Below, one piece after another: positions 1-7,323 of a DNA stretch of 14,334 bases. This DNA comes from DASZPJ01 sp035550295. Lineage in GTDB: Bacteria > Patescibacteriota > Saccharimonadia > Saccharimonadales > UBA4665. The notes under the pieces were generated by a model, which saw nothing but the letters and a program-made list of their open reading frames with translations, searched no databases and was not told the origin of the DNA. The position numbers and the translations under genes were made by a program. The stretch covers positions 1-14,334 of the forward strand of contig DASZPJ010000042.1 of assembly GCA_035550295.1 (NCBI GenBank), read 5' to 3'. Every line of letters starts with the position of its first letter. Within the stretch, counting starts at the first letter, position 1.

Positions 1-3000
1 ATTACCTGGAACTGCAAGATCATGGTCACCCCAAGCACACCAGCAAATGGGATGAACAGGAACGAATTAACGAAGGGCTACTGAAACTTAGCGAAGAACT
101 TGATATCCCATGTGTCGTAACTTGTGATGCCCACTATTTGAAGCACGAAGACCAGGAAGCTCACGAACTCCTATTGTGCGTACAAACCGGATCATTCATG
201 AGTGACGAAAAGCGCATGAGTCTCAAAGACTTTGAATTGCACGTTACCGATCCGGAAGAAGTTATTGCCCGCTGGGGCAAAGATCACCCGGAAGTCATCA
301 CCAATACCCGGGCGATTGCTGACCGCTGCGACGTAGAAATCGAACTGGGCAACATCCTGATTCCGAAATTCCCGGTGCCAAAAGGCGAGGACGAAAAATC
401 CTACCTGCACAAATTGGTCTGGCAGGGCTTGGCCTGGCGCTATGGCGGCGTAGAGCTGGAAGCCAGCGCCAAACTTAATGTCGAAGCGGCCCGCAAGAAG
501 CTCTCCCAAGAAACCATCAAGCAAGCCGAGTACGAATTGGAAACCATCGACCAAATGGGCTTTAACGGTTACTTTTTGATCGTCCAGGATTTTATAACTT
601 GGGGCAAGGACCAGGGCATTATTTTCGGTCCGGGCCGCGGTTCGGCGGCTGGCTCAATCGTCTCTTATGCCATTCGCATTACCGAAATTGATCCATTTAA
701 ATACAACTTGATGTTTGAACGCTTCCTGAATCCAGGCCGTATCAGCATGCCCGATATCGACATCGACATCCAGGACACCCGCCGTGACGAAGTTATCCAA
801 TACTGCGTCGAAAAATACGGCAAAGAACGGGTTGCCAACATTGTGACCTTTGGCCGGATGGCAGCCCGCAACGCCGTGCGCGATGTCGCCCGTGTGCTGC
901 AAGTACCATATGCCGAATCTGACCGTTTGGCCAAAATGATTCCACCGCCCATCCAGGGCCGCCACATCCCACTAGCAACATCCATCAAGAAAGACCACGA
1001 CCTAAAACGTGAATACGAAACCAACGATACTGCCAAAACGGTATTTGATTTGGCCATCCAGTTGGAAGGCACTATCCGCAGCCACGGCGTGCATGCCGCA
1101 GGTGTGGTGATAGCGCCGGAAGACATTGTTTGTTACACGCCGCTGGAAATGGCCCAAAAGGGCGTGGTCGCGACGCAGTATTCAATGGGCCCGATAGAAG
1201 AACTTGGCCTGCTCAAGATGGACTTTTTGGGACTGAGCAACCTGACCATTCTTAACAACGCGTTGCGCATTATTCGACGAGTTTACAAAAAAGACATTGA
1301 GCTTAGTGACATTCCTAACGACGACGAAAAGACCTTTAAACTATTCCAAGTTGGCGATACGACCGGCGTATTCCAATTTGAATCGGCGGGCATGAAGCGC
1401 TATATGAAAGAGTTGAAGCCGACTCTATTCGAAGACCTGATCGCCATGAACGCCTTATACCGACCGGGCCCGATGGCCGAGATCCCACGCTTCATTGAGG
1501 CTAAAAACAACTCCGGGCCAGTCCAGTACTTCCATGAATCGCTAGAGCCAATCCTGAAGGAAACCTACGGTGTGATGGTTTATCAGGAGCACATTATCCA
1601 ACTGCTGCAACTCGTGGCTGGCTATACTCCGGGCGAAGCTGACTTGGTGCGCAAGGCCATCGGTAAAAAGAAACGCGATATCATGGAAGCCGAAGAACCA
1701 AAATTCATTGCCGGCTGTGTAAAACAGGGTCTTACGGAAAGCCAGGCCAAACAGCTTTGGGCGCAAATCCAGCCTTTTGCTGACTATTCTTTCAACAAAG
1801 CCCATGCCACCTGCTATGCCCAAATTGGTTACTGGACCGCCTACCTGAAGGCCCACTATCCGGCGGCCTTTATGGCAGCCCTGATGACTAGCGATTTTGA
1901 CGATACCGACCGTTTGGCTATCGAAATTACTGAGTGCAAACACATGGGGATCGACGTATTAGCTCCAGATGTCAACGAGTCATTTGTAGAATTTGCGGTG
2001 GTGCCCAAGACCGGCCAGGTCCGTTTTGGCCTAACGGCTATCAAAAATGTTGGCACGGCGGCCGTCGAGGAAATTTTACGGGCCCGCAAGGAAAACGGCT
2101 TCACCAGCCTGGAAGATTTTTTGACGCGTGTTGATCACCGTATTGTTAACCGTAAAGCCATGGAGAGCCTAGTCAAAGCCGGCGCTTTTGATAGTCTTGG
2201 TGACCGCGTGACTTTGCTGCACAACTTAGACCTGTTGCTAGCTTTTGCAGCCCGTGTCCAAAAGCAAGCCAACAGCGGCCAAACTGGCATGTTTGATGAT
2301 TTGGAAGTGGCCGGTTCAGCCCAACCGCGACTAGAACTGCAAACCGCACCAGCCGGCAATGGCCGTGAAAAACTGCAGTGGGAGCGTGAGTTGCTTGGCT
2401 TGTACCTTAGCGAACATCCGCTGCAACTTTTTGAGGCTTACTTAGAGGAGCAGACAGTGCCGATTAACAGCCTGACAGCCGACCACGACAACCGGGCTGT
2501 TACCATTGGAGGTGCCATCTTGGACGTTCGCGAAGTCACTACCAAGAACGGCCAACGAATGGCTTTTGCCAGGATTGAAGACCGTTTTGGCGAGCTGGAA
2601 GTCGTGCTGTTCCCTAACGCCTACCAGCAAACCGTTGGACTCTGGGATCGTGACCGTGTAGTGCTGGTTCGTGGCAAAGTCAATGCCCGTGACCGCGAAG
2701 GCAACCGTTCTGAAGAAGTCAAAGTCATGGTTGATGATGCCCGTGAAATTACTGTCGAACAGGCTTCCGGCTACCAGGCTACCGGCAAGAAAGTTAAAAC
2801 GCCAAAGGCTCGCAGCCAGGTGACAGTACCTAAAATTGATAATAAGATCGAATCGGCAGTCCCAAAGGTCTATGTCCGTCTCGAAAATACCAGTGACCAG
2901 CAAATGTTACTCGATCTAAAACAAACCATTGACAGCCATCACGGAGACACCGAGGTGGTCTTGGTGCTAGGCCAGGCTGCCCAAAAGCAAGCTATCAAGC

Positions 3001-3083
3001 TCCCAGGAGGAATTGACCGCGAAAGCGAGGGGCTAAACCAACTCAAGACCCTGGTCGGCGCCGAAAACCTGGTTATCCAGTAG
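1..3083 (+). CDS. dnaE: DNA polymerase III subunit alpha, 5' end outside window
   Basis: This is the catalytic subunit of the replicative DNA polymerase. The reading frame is already open at base 3, so 1026 residues are visible; family members have about 1100-1200, so only the N-terminal part of the PHP domain is missing. The frame has a TTG at base 138, but continuous homology-like sequence upstream (CDAHYLKHED) shows this is not the start. Visible in order: the end of the PHP domain; the palm motif PDIDID at bases 750-767, carrying two catalytic aspartates; the third aspartate in FEDLIAMNALYRPGPM near base 1434; a helix-hairpin-helix region (GLTAIKNVGTAAVEEIL); a clamp-binding-like QTGMF at 2280-2294; and an OB-fold (VTIGGAILDVREV to VVLFPNAY). 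It ends 2 nt before the stop of the convergent CAP gene. Domain content fits DnaE rather than PolC, as no exonuclease insert is seen. Confidence 0.97.
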   Translation, partial: YLELQDHGHPKHTSKWDEQERINEGLLKLSEELDIPCVVTCDAHYLKHEDQEAHELLLCVQTGSFMSDEKRMSLKDFELHVTDPEEVIARWGKDHPEVITNTRAIADRCDVEIELGNILIPKFPVPKGEDEKSYLHKLVWQGLAWRYGGVELEASAKLNVEAARKKLSQETIKQAEYELETIDQMGFNGYFLIVQDFITWGKDQGIIFGPGRGSAAGSIVSYAIRITEIDPFKYNLMFERFLNPGRISMPDIDIDIQDTRRDEVIQYCVEKYGKERVANIVTFGRMAARNAVRDVARVLQVPYAESDRLAKMIPPPIQGRHIPLATSIKKDHDLKREYETNDTAKTVFDLAIQLEGTIRSHGVHAAGVVIAPEDIVCYTPLEMAQKGVVATQYSMGPIEELGLLKMDFLGLSNLTILNNALRIIRRVYKKDIELSDIPNDDEKTFKLFQVGDTTGVFQFESAGMKRYMKELKPTLFEDLIAMNALYRPGPMAEIPRFIEAKNNSGPVQYFHESLEPILKETYGVMVYQEHIIQLLQLVAGYTPGEADLVRKAIGKKKRDIMEAEEPKFIAGCVKQGLTESQAKQLWAQIQPFADYSFNKAHATCYAQIGYWTAYLKAHYPAAFMAALMTSDFDDTDRLAIEITECKHMGIDVLAPDVNESFVEFAVVPKTGQVRFGLTAIKNVGTAAVEEILRARKENGFTSLEDFLTRVDHRIVNRKAMESLVKAGAFDSLGDRVTLLHNLDLLLAFAARVQKQANSGQTGMFDDLEVAGSAQPRLELQTAPAGNGREKLQWERELLGLYLSEHPLQLFEAYLEEQTVPINSLTADHDNRAVTIGGAILDVREVTTKNGQRMAFARIEDRFGELEVVLFPNAYQQTVGLWDRDRVVLVRGKVNARDREGNRSEEVKVMVDDAREITVEQASGYQATGKKVKTPKARSQVTVPKIDNKIESAVPKVYVRLENTSDQQMLLDLKQTIDSHHGDTEVVLVLGQAAQKQAIKLPGGIDRESEGLNQLKTLVGAENLVIQ

Positions 3084-3085
3084 GG

Positions 3086-4000
3086 CTAGCGAATCACGCC
3101 GCTAACCCGGGTCAGCACAAAACCAGCTGTGAAAATAAAGGTTACCAGGATGTCTAGCAGCGGGTGATGGGCAATGTAGGCCTCACCTTCACTCATCCAG
3201 TGTTTTAGCCTGAGTCCGTGGCGTACTAAGAAGAGTGCAAGGGCGGCGCCGCCCAGCGCCGAGGCTGCAACTGTGGCCCAAGCTGCTTTGCCACCAGTTA
3301 AGACTTGGATACGCGATACCGGCTGGGCATTTAATTCGGTTTGATCGCCTTTAACATTTGCTGGAGTGTTCTGGGTAGTATTACGGACATTGAAGCTAAT
3401 GTTTGCGGCGGCAGCCACTGGCTGGGCATACTCGGCTACAATTACAACCTGTGGACCGTGTCCTTGGAAGTCGGCTGATTCGGCCACGCCAAAACCAACG
3501 TTTTGGTAATCAGCATCCAGGATATTTGCCCGGTGTTCGGTACTGTTCATCCAGCCGGCCACGGCGTCGCCGGCGCTGGCAAAACCGTAGGCCAGATTTT
3601 CGCCGGCTGACTGGTATTGGTAACCAGTGGCAGTGATGAACGACCAAGGTGTCTGGCCGCTGGGGGAGTTATGGGCCCAATAGTTGTTAGCCACCATGTC
3701 GTTGGCCTTGGCTTGGGCAGCAGCTGTCAGCTGGCCGTCAATGGTCAGGTTGGCTTCGTGGTCAGCGCTCCGATTGGCATTGGTATCAGCCAGTAAGGTA
3801 TTAATCGAAAAATTGCTATTAGCCCCAAGCACGGCAGCACTACTTGGCCACATGTTATTAACGACCATACCCAATCCAATAATCGCCGCCACAGGTATAT
3901 AAGGCCAATAAGTTTTTAGGTATGGCTTATTTTGCCGGTGGTGTCCGGCTTGGCGTTTACGCTGATGGGTTTTGGGTTTTGGTCTAGTGGCGAGTGCCAT
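3086..4000 (-). CDS. CAP/SCP (YkwD-like) domain membrane protein
   Basis: This 304-residue protein has a basic N-terminus (residues 1-30), a hydrophobic segment at about 34-50, a CAP domain at about 66-195, and two further hydrophobic segments at about 239-258 and 280-298. The CAP fold is supported by the family residues H110 (WAHNSPSG), E134 (GENLAYG) and H156 (STEHRANIL), followed by NVGFGVAES. CAP proteins of the YkwD type are extracytoplasmic and of mostly unknown biochemical function in bacteria. I infer an external CAP domain held by membrane segments on both sides. The two C-terminal TM segments are unusual for a simple secreted YkwD protein. The gene lies 37 nt downstream of the TrmH-family gene on the same strand. 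The ATG at 4000 has no Shine-Dalgarno; the AT-rich region before it may hold its own promoter. It could have a role in surface contact with a host cell, but nothing in the sequence proves it. Confidence 0.85.
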   Translation of the reverse strand: MALATRPKPKTHQRKRQAGHHRQNKPYLKTYWPYIPVAAIIGLGMVVNNMWPSSAAVLGANSNFSINTLLADTNANRSADHEANLTIDGQLTAAAQAKANDMVANNYWAHNSPSGQTPWSFITATGYQYQSAGENLAYGFASAGDAVAGWMNSTEHRANILDADYQNVGFGVAESADFQGHGPQVVIVAEYAQPVAAAANISFNVRNTTQNTPANVKGDQTELNAQPVSRIQVLTGGKAAWATVAASALGGAALALFLVRHGLRLKHWMSEGEAYIAHHPLLDILVTFIFTAGFVLTRVSGVIR

Positions 4001-4007
4001 ATTTTGC

Positions 4008-4036
4008 TTTTAATTAAACTTGTTTTATTGTAACAA
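4008..4036 (-). promoter_or_regulatory. Weak candidate promoter for the CAP gene
   Basis: On the minus strand, TTGTTA (4031-4036) and TTAAAA (4008-4013) are 17 bp apart, and the second ends 7 nt before the ATG. An alternative -10, TTTAAT (4013-4018, five of six consensus bases), ends 12 nt before the ATG but lacks a well-placed -35. The region is so AT-rich that chance matches are likely, and the gene could instead be cotranscribed with the upstream methyltransferase gene. Confidence 0.3.
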
Positions 4037-4037
4037 A

Positions 4038-4535
4038 TTATGCTTGAAAACGGCAATATGCTAAAGCTATTGCGGCTGCTACGGAAACATTGAATGATTC
4101 TTTGCTGCCAAACATTGGTATCTCTACTGCGACATCACATAAATCCAGGATTTCAGGTTCGATGCCTTCGACTTCGCGTCCGACGACCAGTGCAACTTTT
4201 GGCCCGGGCTTGAAGTCCGGCAACGGCTGGCTGTTTGGCGTTTGCTCTAGCGCAACTATTTGGAAACCAGACTGACGCAGTTCCGCAATCGCTGATTCAA
4301 TAGTCTCCACGCGGTTCCATGCTTGGCTGGCTTCGGCTCCCAAAGCGGTTTTACTGATCTGCTTATCAATTTTCGCTGCCAAGTGCGGTAGTCGATCGTC
4401 GTCCTCTCGGGAAGGGTAAGGTGTATAACCTGTCAAATAAACTTTCTTCACGCCTAAACCATCGGCTGTACGCAGCAGTGAGCCAACATTGTGGGTGCTG
4501 CGGAGATTGTGGGCAATTAGGGCTAAATCAGGCAT
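4038..4535 (-). CDS. TrmH/SpoU-family RNA 2'-O-methyltransferase
   Basis: This 165-residue protein is predicted to transfer a methyl group from S-adenosylmethionine to a ribose 2'-hydroxyl in tRNA or rRNA. The three SPOUT-family motifs are present: motif 1 at about residues 10-22 (NLRSTHNVGSLLR), motif 2 at about 114-129 (VALVVGREVEGIEPEI) and motif 3 at about 139-160 (IPMFGSKESFNVSVAAAI), which together form the trefoil-knot SAM site. The length fits a minimal catalytic domain without the extra N-terminal RNA-binding domain of TrmH/RlmB. The usual SLNVSVA in motif 3 reads SFNVSVA. The RNA target cannot be told from sequence; TrmL-like (tRNA wobble position 34) is possible because of the small size. 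The gene is divergent from the pilus ATPase gene, with 73 nt between their starts. The start at 4535 is supported by the conserved N-terminus and by a -10 box 6 nt upstream. Confidence 0.9.
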   Translation of the reverse strand: MPDLALIAHNLRSTHNVGSLLRTADGLGVKKVYLTGYTPYPSREDDDRLPHLAAKIDKQISKTALGAEASQAWNRVETIESAIAELRQSGFQIVALEQTPNSQPLPDFKPGPKVALVVGREVEGIEPEILDLCDVAVEIPMFGSKESFNVSVAAAIALAYCRFQA

Positions 4536-4541
4536 GTCGCT

Positions 4542-4569
4542 ATTATTACATGGAATCGTGGCTTTTCAG
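4542..4569 (-). promoter_or_regulatory. Promoter of the TrmH-family gene, leaderless type
   Basis: Reading the minus strand: CTGAAA (4564-4569), a 16-bp spacer, then TGT followed by AATAAT (4542-4547, five of six consensus bases with a TGn extended -10). Six bases separate the -10 from the ATG, so the predicted transcript begins at or next to the start codon. There is no Shine-Dalgarno. Confidence 0.6.
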
Positions 4570-4571
4570 GG

Positions 4572-4600
4572 CTGACAAAGGGAACCATAAGCGGTAAACT
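4572..4600 (+). promoter_or_regulatory. Promoter of the pilus ATPase gene, leaderless type
   Basis: CTGACA (4572-4577, five of six), a 17-bp spacer and TAAACT (4595-4600, four of six) end 8 nt before the ATG at 4609. The expected start of transcription, about 7 nt after the -10, falls within two bases of the start codon. GGTGGG at 4601-4606 looks like a Shine-Dalgarno but is too near the ATG to act as one. Its -35 lies 2 nt from the -35 of the divergent methyltransferase promoter. Confidence 0.55.
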
Positions 4601-4608
4601 GGTGGGAT

Positions 4609-6216
4609 ATGAGTCAAGATGCCCGACGCGATGAAGAGCAGGCCACGCAGCGCCGTGCTGCGGTGTTAGGCGCGGCATATTACGATACTTCGCAAAATCC
4701 CGACAAGCCGCTATACAAAGATCTGTTTGAAGTAAAGGAAATGTACGACTTGAGGGTCGTGCCGCTGCGGCTTTATGATAACAATTTGCTACTAGGTATA
4801 ACCACTACTACTTCGCAGCAAACTATTGCCAGCCTAAGGCAGCGTTTCCAGGATTACATCGTCGAGTATGCCATTATTTCCGATGTTGGTTACCGCGAGT
4901 ATATGCGACTTTATGACCCGCCCAAGAAAGTCGTTTATGAAGATATAGAAATCAGTACCGCCGGCAGCGAAGACCTGGTCCGCCAGGTTTCTACCGTTTT
5001 GGAACAAGTTCGGGCTGATGACATGCTAGCCTACTTAGTAGCCCAAGCCCACAAATTGAACGCTTCGGACATTCACCTGGAAACCCAGCTTAACGACATC
5101 CGCGTGCGTTTTCGTATCGATGGCGTGCTGCACCTGATTGCCCACATCAGCAAGGAAAAATACCGGGTATTGATGGCAGCAATCGCCAGCGCCGGCAATA
5201 TTTCCACCGGCTCTGACGAAGCCCAGCAAGGACGAATTTCGCAGCGGGTGGTCATGGCTGACGGCGGTGAAGTCGACATAAACTTGCGCCTTGAAACCGT
5301 GCCGACAGTCAATGGCATGGATGTGGTAATGCGTTTGTTCAACATGGACCAAACCATGTATACCCTTGACCGGCTAGGCCTATCTGAAGGCGAACGCAAG
5401 ATCGTGGACGGAATTATTGGTAAACCAAGCGGCATGGTGATGGTAGTTGGCCCTACCGGTTCGGGTAAGACGACGACGCTGTATTCAATGCTGAATACGC
5501 TCAACACCACCGAACGCAAAATCATTACCCTGGAAGACCCGGTGGAATACAGCTTCCCCGGAATCACCCAAATTCCGATTCACTCCACCGAAGGTGGCAA
5601 CGACGGCACCTTCGCCGAAAAACTGCGCGCGGTATTACGTCTCGATCCGGATGTTGTGATGGTTGGTGAAATCCGTGACATGGACACTGCCAAAACGGCG
5701 CTGCAAGCTGCCCTGACCGGCCACTTGGTGCTGGCAACTTTCCACGCCAGTTCGGCGGCTGCCGCCCTGACACGCATTGCCGACATCATTGGCCAAAACC
5801 CGCTGTTCGTTTCGGCCATTAGGTTGGTGATGGCCCAGCGGTTGGTGCGCCGGCTGGACGACAACCTCAAACAGGCTTACCAACCCTCGGAAGCCGAACT
5901 ACATACTATCCAGGAAGTTTTCGATACACTGCCCGAACATTATGAACGGCCAAGCCTGGACGGCCTGCAATTATTTAAACCCGGTTCATCAGAAGAAAAT
6001 CCGTACGGCTTTACCGGGCAGATTGCCATCCGTGAGCAATTCACGATGAGCGAAGAATTGCAAAAAGTACTGTCGGATCCACACACCTCGCCAACGGCCC
6101 AAATGATTGAAGCGGCTGCCGTGCACTCTGGCATGCTGACAATGTTACAAGACGGTATCCTGAAAGTAGTCCGTGGTGAAACCACTTTGGACGAAGTCTT
6201 CCGCGTCGTCGGGTAA
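4609..6216 (+). CDS. pilB: Type IV pilus assembly / type II secretion ATPase (PilB/GspE family)
   Basis: This 535-residue protein is predicted to be the hexameric cytoplasmic ATPase that powers pilus extension. An N-terminal MshEN/GspE_N-like region (about 1-110) is followed by the N2 domain (LNASDIHLE and RFRIDGVL) and the RecA-like core: Walker A GPTGSGKTT from G281, Asp-box ITLEDPVEY, Walker B DPDVVMVGEIRD from D346 with the catalytic glutamate E354, and His-box HLVLATFHASSA from about residue 372. After AQRLVRRL, where PilB and GspE normally carry the CxxC...CxxC zinc knuckle, the sequence reads DDNLKQAYQP, and the whole protein has no cysteine, so the zinc site is lost. PilB is favoured over the retraction ATPase PilT because of the N-terminal domains and length. 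No other pilus assembly gene adjoins it; a prepilin-like gene lies about 1.8 kb downstream. Confidence 0.92.
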   Translation: MSQDARRDEEQATQRRAAVLGAAYYDTSQNPDKPLYKDLFEVKEMYDLRVVPLRLYDNNLLLGITTTTSQQTIASLRQRFQDYIVEYAIISDVGYREYMRLYDPPKKVVYEDIEISTAGSEDLVRQVSTVLEQVRADDMLAYLVAQAHKLNASDIHLETQLNDIRVRFRIDGVLHLIAHISKEKYRVLMAAIASAGNISTGSDEAQQGRISQRVVMADGGEVDINLRLETVPTVNGMDVVMRLFNMDQTMYTLDRLGLSEGERKIVDGIIGKPSGMVMVVGPTGSGKTTTLYSMLNTLNTTERKIITLEDPVEYSFPGITQIPIHSTEGGNDGTFAEKLRAVLRLDPDVVMVGEIRDMDTAKTALQAALTGHLVLATFHASSAAAALTRIADIIGQNPLFVSAIRLVMAQRLVRRLDDNLKQAYQPSEAELHTIQEVFDTLPEHYERPSLDGLQLFKPGSSEENPYGFTGQIAIREQFTMSEELQKVLSDPHTSPTAQMIEAAAVHSGMLTMLQDGILKVVRGETTLDEVFRVVG

Positions 6217-6245
6217 TTGATATTTATAGTAGTTTATGTTTAAGT
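6217..6245 (+). promoter_or_regulatory. Candidate promoter of the WhiB-like gene
   Basis: TTGATA (6217-6222) and TTAAGT (6240-6245) are separated by 17 bp, and the second ends 8 nt before the ATG at 6254. The -10 match is modest, with TAAAAT at 6245-6250 and TATGTT at 6235-6240 as competitors. The first half of the -35 lies 1 nt after the stop of the upstream gene. There is no Shine-Dalgarno before the ATG. Confidence 0.4.
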
Positions 6246-6253
6246 AAAATCAA

Positions 6254-6673
6254 ATGACAGAGTCTCTTGCCCGTGATCGTCTAGAAGCAGCACCTTTGAT
6301 TGATTCACAAACCACACTGCGGCGCATGCAAAATATGGTTGTGGGCCAGAATGCCACCGTTGAAACTGTAGTTTCTCCCAATAATGGCACAACCGAAGAG
6401 GTTGAGCTGGTAGTTACTGAAGAACCTAATGCCAGGAAAACGAATCTTCAATACGAGTGTGGTGAAGATCCTGAACTGTTTTATAGCCCCAATCACTTCG
6501 AGCGCAAGCAGGAAAAAGATTTGCGCGAAGGCCTGGCCAAGGCCATGTGCCGGCGTTGTACTTTTCGCCAGGGCTGCTTGCAACAGGCCTTAGACTATGG
6601 CGAAGATAAGGGAATCTGGGGTGGTTTGAACGAACTAGAACGCAAACGGCTTCTTCGACGAAAAGCTGTCTAG
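6254..6673 (+). CDS. WhiB-like iron-sulfur regulatory protein
   Basis: This 139-residue protein has an unremarkable N-terminal half (1-60) and a WhiB-type domain at about 65-137. Four cysteines, C69, C99, C102 and C108, form C-x29-C-x2-C-x5-C, the arrangement that binds a [4Fe-4S] cluster in WhiB proteins. CGEDPELFY around the first cysteine, and the turn GIWGG at 120-124 followed by the basic tail LERKRLLRRKAV, match the family closely. In Actinobacteria, Wbl proteins bind the primary sigma factor and DNA and respond to redox or nitric oxide. The first spacing (29) is somewhat long for the family. The gene sits alone between the pilus ATPase and rplS with its own short AT-rich upstream region. 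Outside Actinobacteria and their phages this family is rare, so transfer from an actinobacterial host is a fair inference. The family call is firm; its targets are unknown. Confidence 0.88.
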   Translation: MTESLARDRLEAAPLIDSQTTLRRMQNMVVGQNATVETVVSPNNGTTEEVELVVTEEPNARKTNLQYECGEDPELFYSPNHFERKQEKDLREGLAKAMCRRCTFRQGCLQQALDYGEDKGIWGGLNELERKRLLRRKAV

Positions 6674-6679
6674 CTAGGC

Positions 6680-6708
6680 TTGCAACAGATTGGGTTTTGG
6701 TGTACAAT
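6680..6708 (+). promoter_or_regulatory. Promoter of rplS, near-leaderless
   Basis: TTGCAA (6680-6685, four of six), an exact 17-bp spacer and TACAAT (6703-6708, five of six) end 9 nt before the ATG at 6718. The predicted transcript would have only about 2-3 nt before the start codon. No Shine-Dalgarno is present. The position of the -10 argues against the in-frame TTG (6697) and GTG (6700), which lie upstream of any likely transcription start. Confidence 0.7.
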
Positions 6709-6717
6709 CTACCGGAT

Positions 6718-7254
6718 ATGCAGAGCGTAGTTAATAAAATTAGTGACCAATTCAAGAAATCGCAGGTTGTTGACGTGCGGTCTGGCGACACCGTTAAGGT
6801 GCACCAGAAGATTCGCGAAGGCAACAAAGAGCGTATCCAGATTTTCCAGGGTTTGGTCATCCGTACCGATCTCAAAGGCAGCCACACCAGCCGCATCACC
6901 GTGCGCCGGATTGCCTCTGGTATTGGTGTCGAAAAAAGCTTTATGTTGCACAGCCCGCTGGTAGTTAAAGTCGAGGTCACCAAGCGTTCCAAAGTTCGCC
7001 GCAATTACCTTAGCTACATGCGTGAACGAACCGGTAAGTCAGCCCGCATGACCGGCGTAGACTTTGACGCAGCTGCTGTTAACTCAGTCCACGATGCTGC
7101 CGCCGAGGCCGCCGAAATTGCCGCCAAAGAAGCTGCCGCCGCCGAGGCCGCCGAAAAGGCTGCCGCCAAAGAAGCCGAAGATGCTGAACTGGCCGCCAAG
7201 CAAGCTGAAGTCGAAGCCGCTCACGCCCAGACCGACGAAAAACCAGAAGCCTAA
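6718..7254 (+). CDS. rplS: Large ribosomal subunit protein bL19 with C-terminal extension
   Basis: L19 sits at the 30S-50S interface of the ribosome. Residues 1 to about 113 are a complete L19: FRSGDTVKVH-like VRSGDTVKVHQKIREGNK, RIQIFQGLVI, RRIASGIGVEKSF, and KVRRNYLSYMRERTGKSAR at the usual C-terminal end. About 60 extra residues follow (115-178), almost entirely Ala, Glu and Lys in a helical, low-complexity pattern encoded by an imperfect tandem repeat, making 178 residues against the usual 115-120. I chose the ATG at 6718 over upstream TTG/GTG codons because the promoter -10 lies between them and because L19 begins near MQSVVNKI. A hairpin terminator follows at 7281. The tail is probably a flexible or coiled helix at the ribosome surface; its role is unknown. 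Confidence 0.95.
   Translation: MQSVVNKISDQFKKSQVVDVRSGDTVKVHQKIREGNKERIQIFQGLVIRTDLKGSHTSRITVRRIASGIGVEKSFMLHSPLVVKVEVTKRSKVRRNYLSYMRERTGKSARMTGVDFDAAAVNSVHDAAAEAAEIAAKEAAAAEAAEKAAAKEAEDAELAAKQAEVEAAHAQTDEKPEA
7096..7173 (+). repeat. Imperfect tandem repeat coding the L19 Ala/Glu tail
   Basis: Two adjacent in-frame copies, 7096-7131 (36 nt) and 7132-7173 (42 nt), both start GCTGCCGCC and end GCCGCCAAAGAA, and share GAGGCCGCCGAA in the middle. The second copy has two extra codons. This suggests that the extension grew by in-frame duplication. Confidence 0.75.
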
Positions 7255-7280
7255 AACCTCGGCCGCCTGCAATTGTAATT

Positions 7281-7310
7281 AACACGCCAACCTTGGGGGC
7301 GTGTTTTGAT
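7281..7310 (+). terminator. Intrinsic terminator after rplS
   Basis: AACACGCC (7281-7288) and GGCGTGTT (7298-7305) form a perfect 8-bp stem around a 9-nt loop, followed by a short broken T stretch (TTTTGATTT). It is a reasonable but not strong rho-independent terminator. The T stretch runs straight into the rnhB -10 box, so terminator and next promoter are nested. Confidence 0.65.
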
Positions 7311-7311
7311 T

Positions 7312-7317
7312 TACAAT
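7312..7317 (+). promoter_or_regulatory. -10 box of rnhB, leaderless type
   Basis: TACAAT (five of six) ends 6 nt before the ATG at 7324, placing the expected transcription start on the start codon itself. No clear -35 is found at 16-18 bp, since the terminator hairpin occupies that space; TTGGGG at 7293-7298 is too close for this -10 but would be 18 bp from an alternative TATAAG at 7317-7322. Confidence 0.5.
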
Positions 7318-7323
7318 ATAAGT

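Noticed and set aside
138..140. TTG as the start of the DNA polymerase gene.
   Set aside because: The frame is open to the window edge and the upstream residues match the PHP-domain end of DnaE, so the gene starts outside the window.
3084..3110. A bidirectional terminator between the converging dnaE and CAP genes.
   Set aside because: Only 2 nt separate the stops, and no stable stem with a T stretch is seen nearby on either strand.
6697..6717. TTG/GTG starts for L19 giving seven more residues.
   Set aside because: They lie upstream of or inside the -10 box TACAAT (6703-6708), so they would not be in the mRNA; the L19 family begins near the ATG at 6718.
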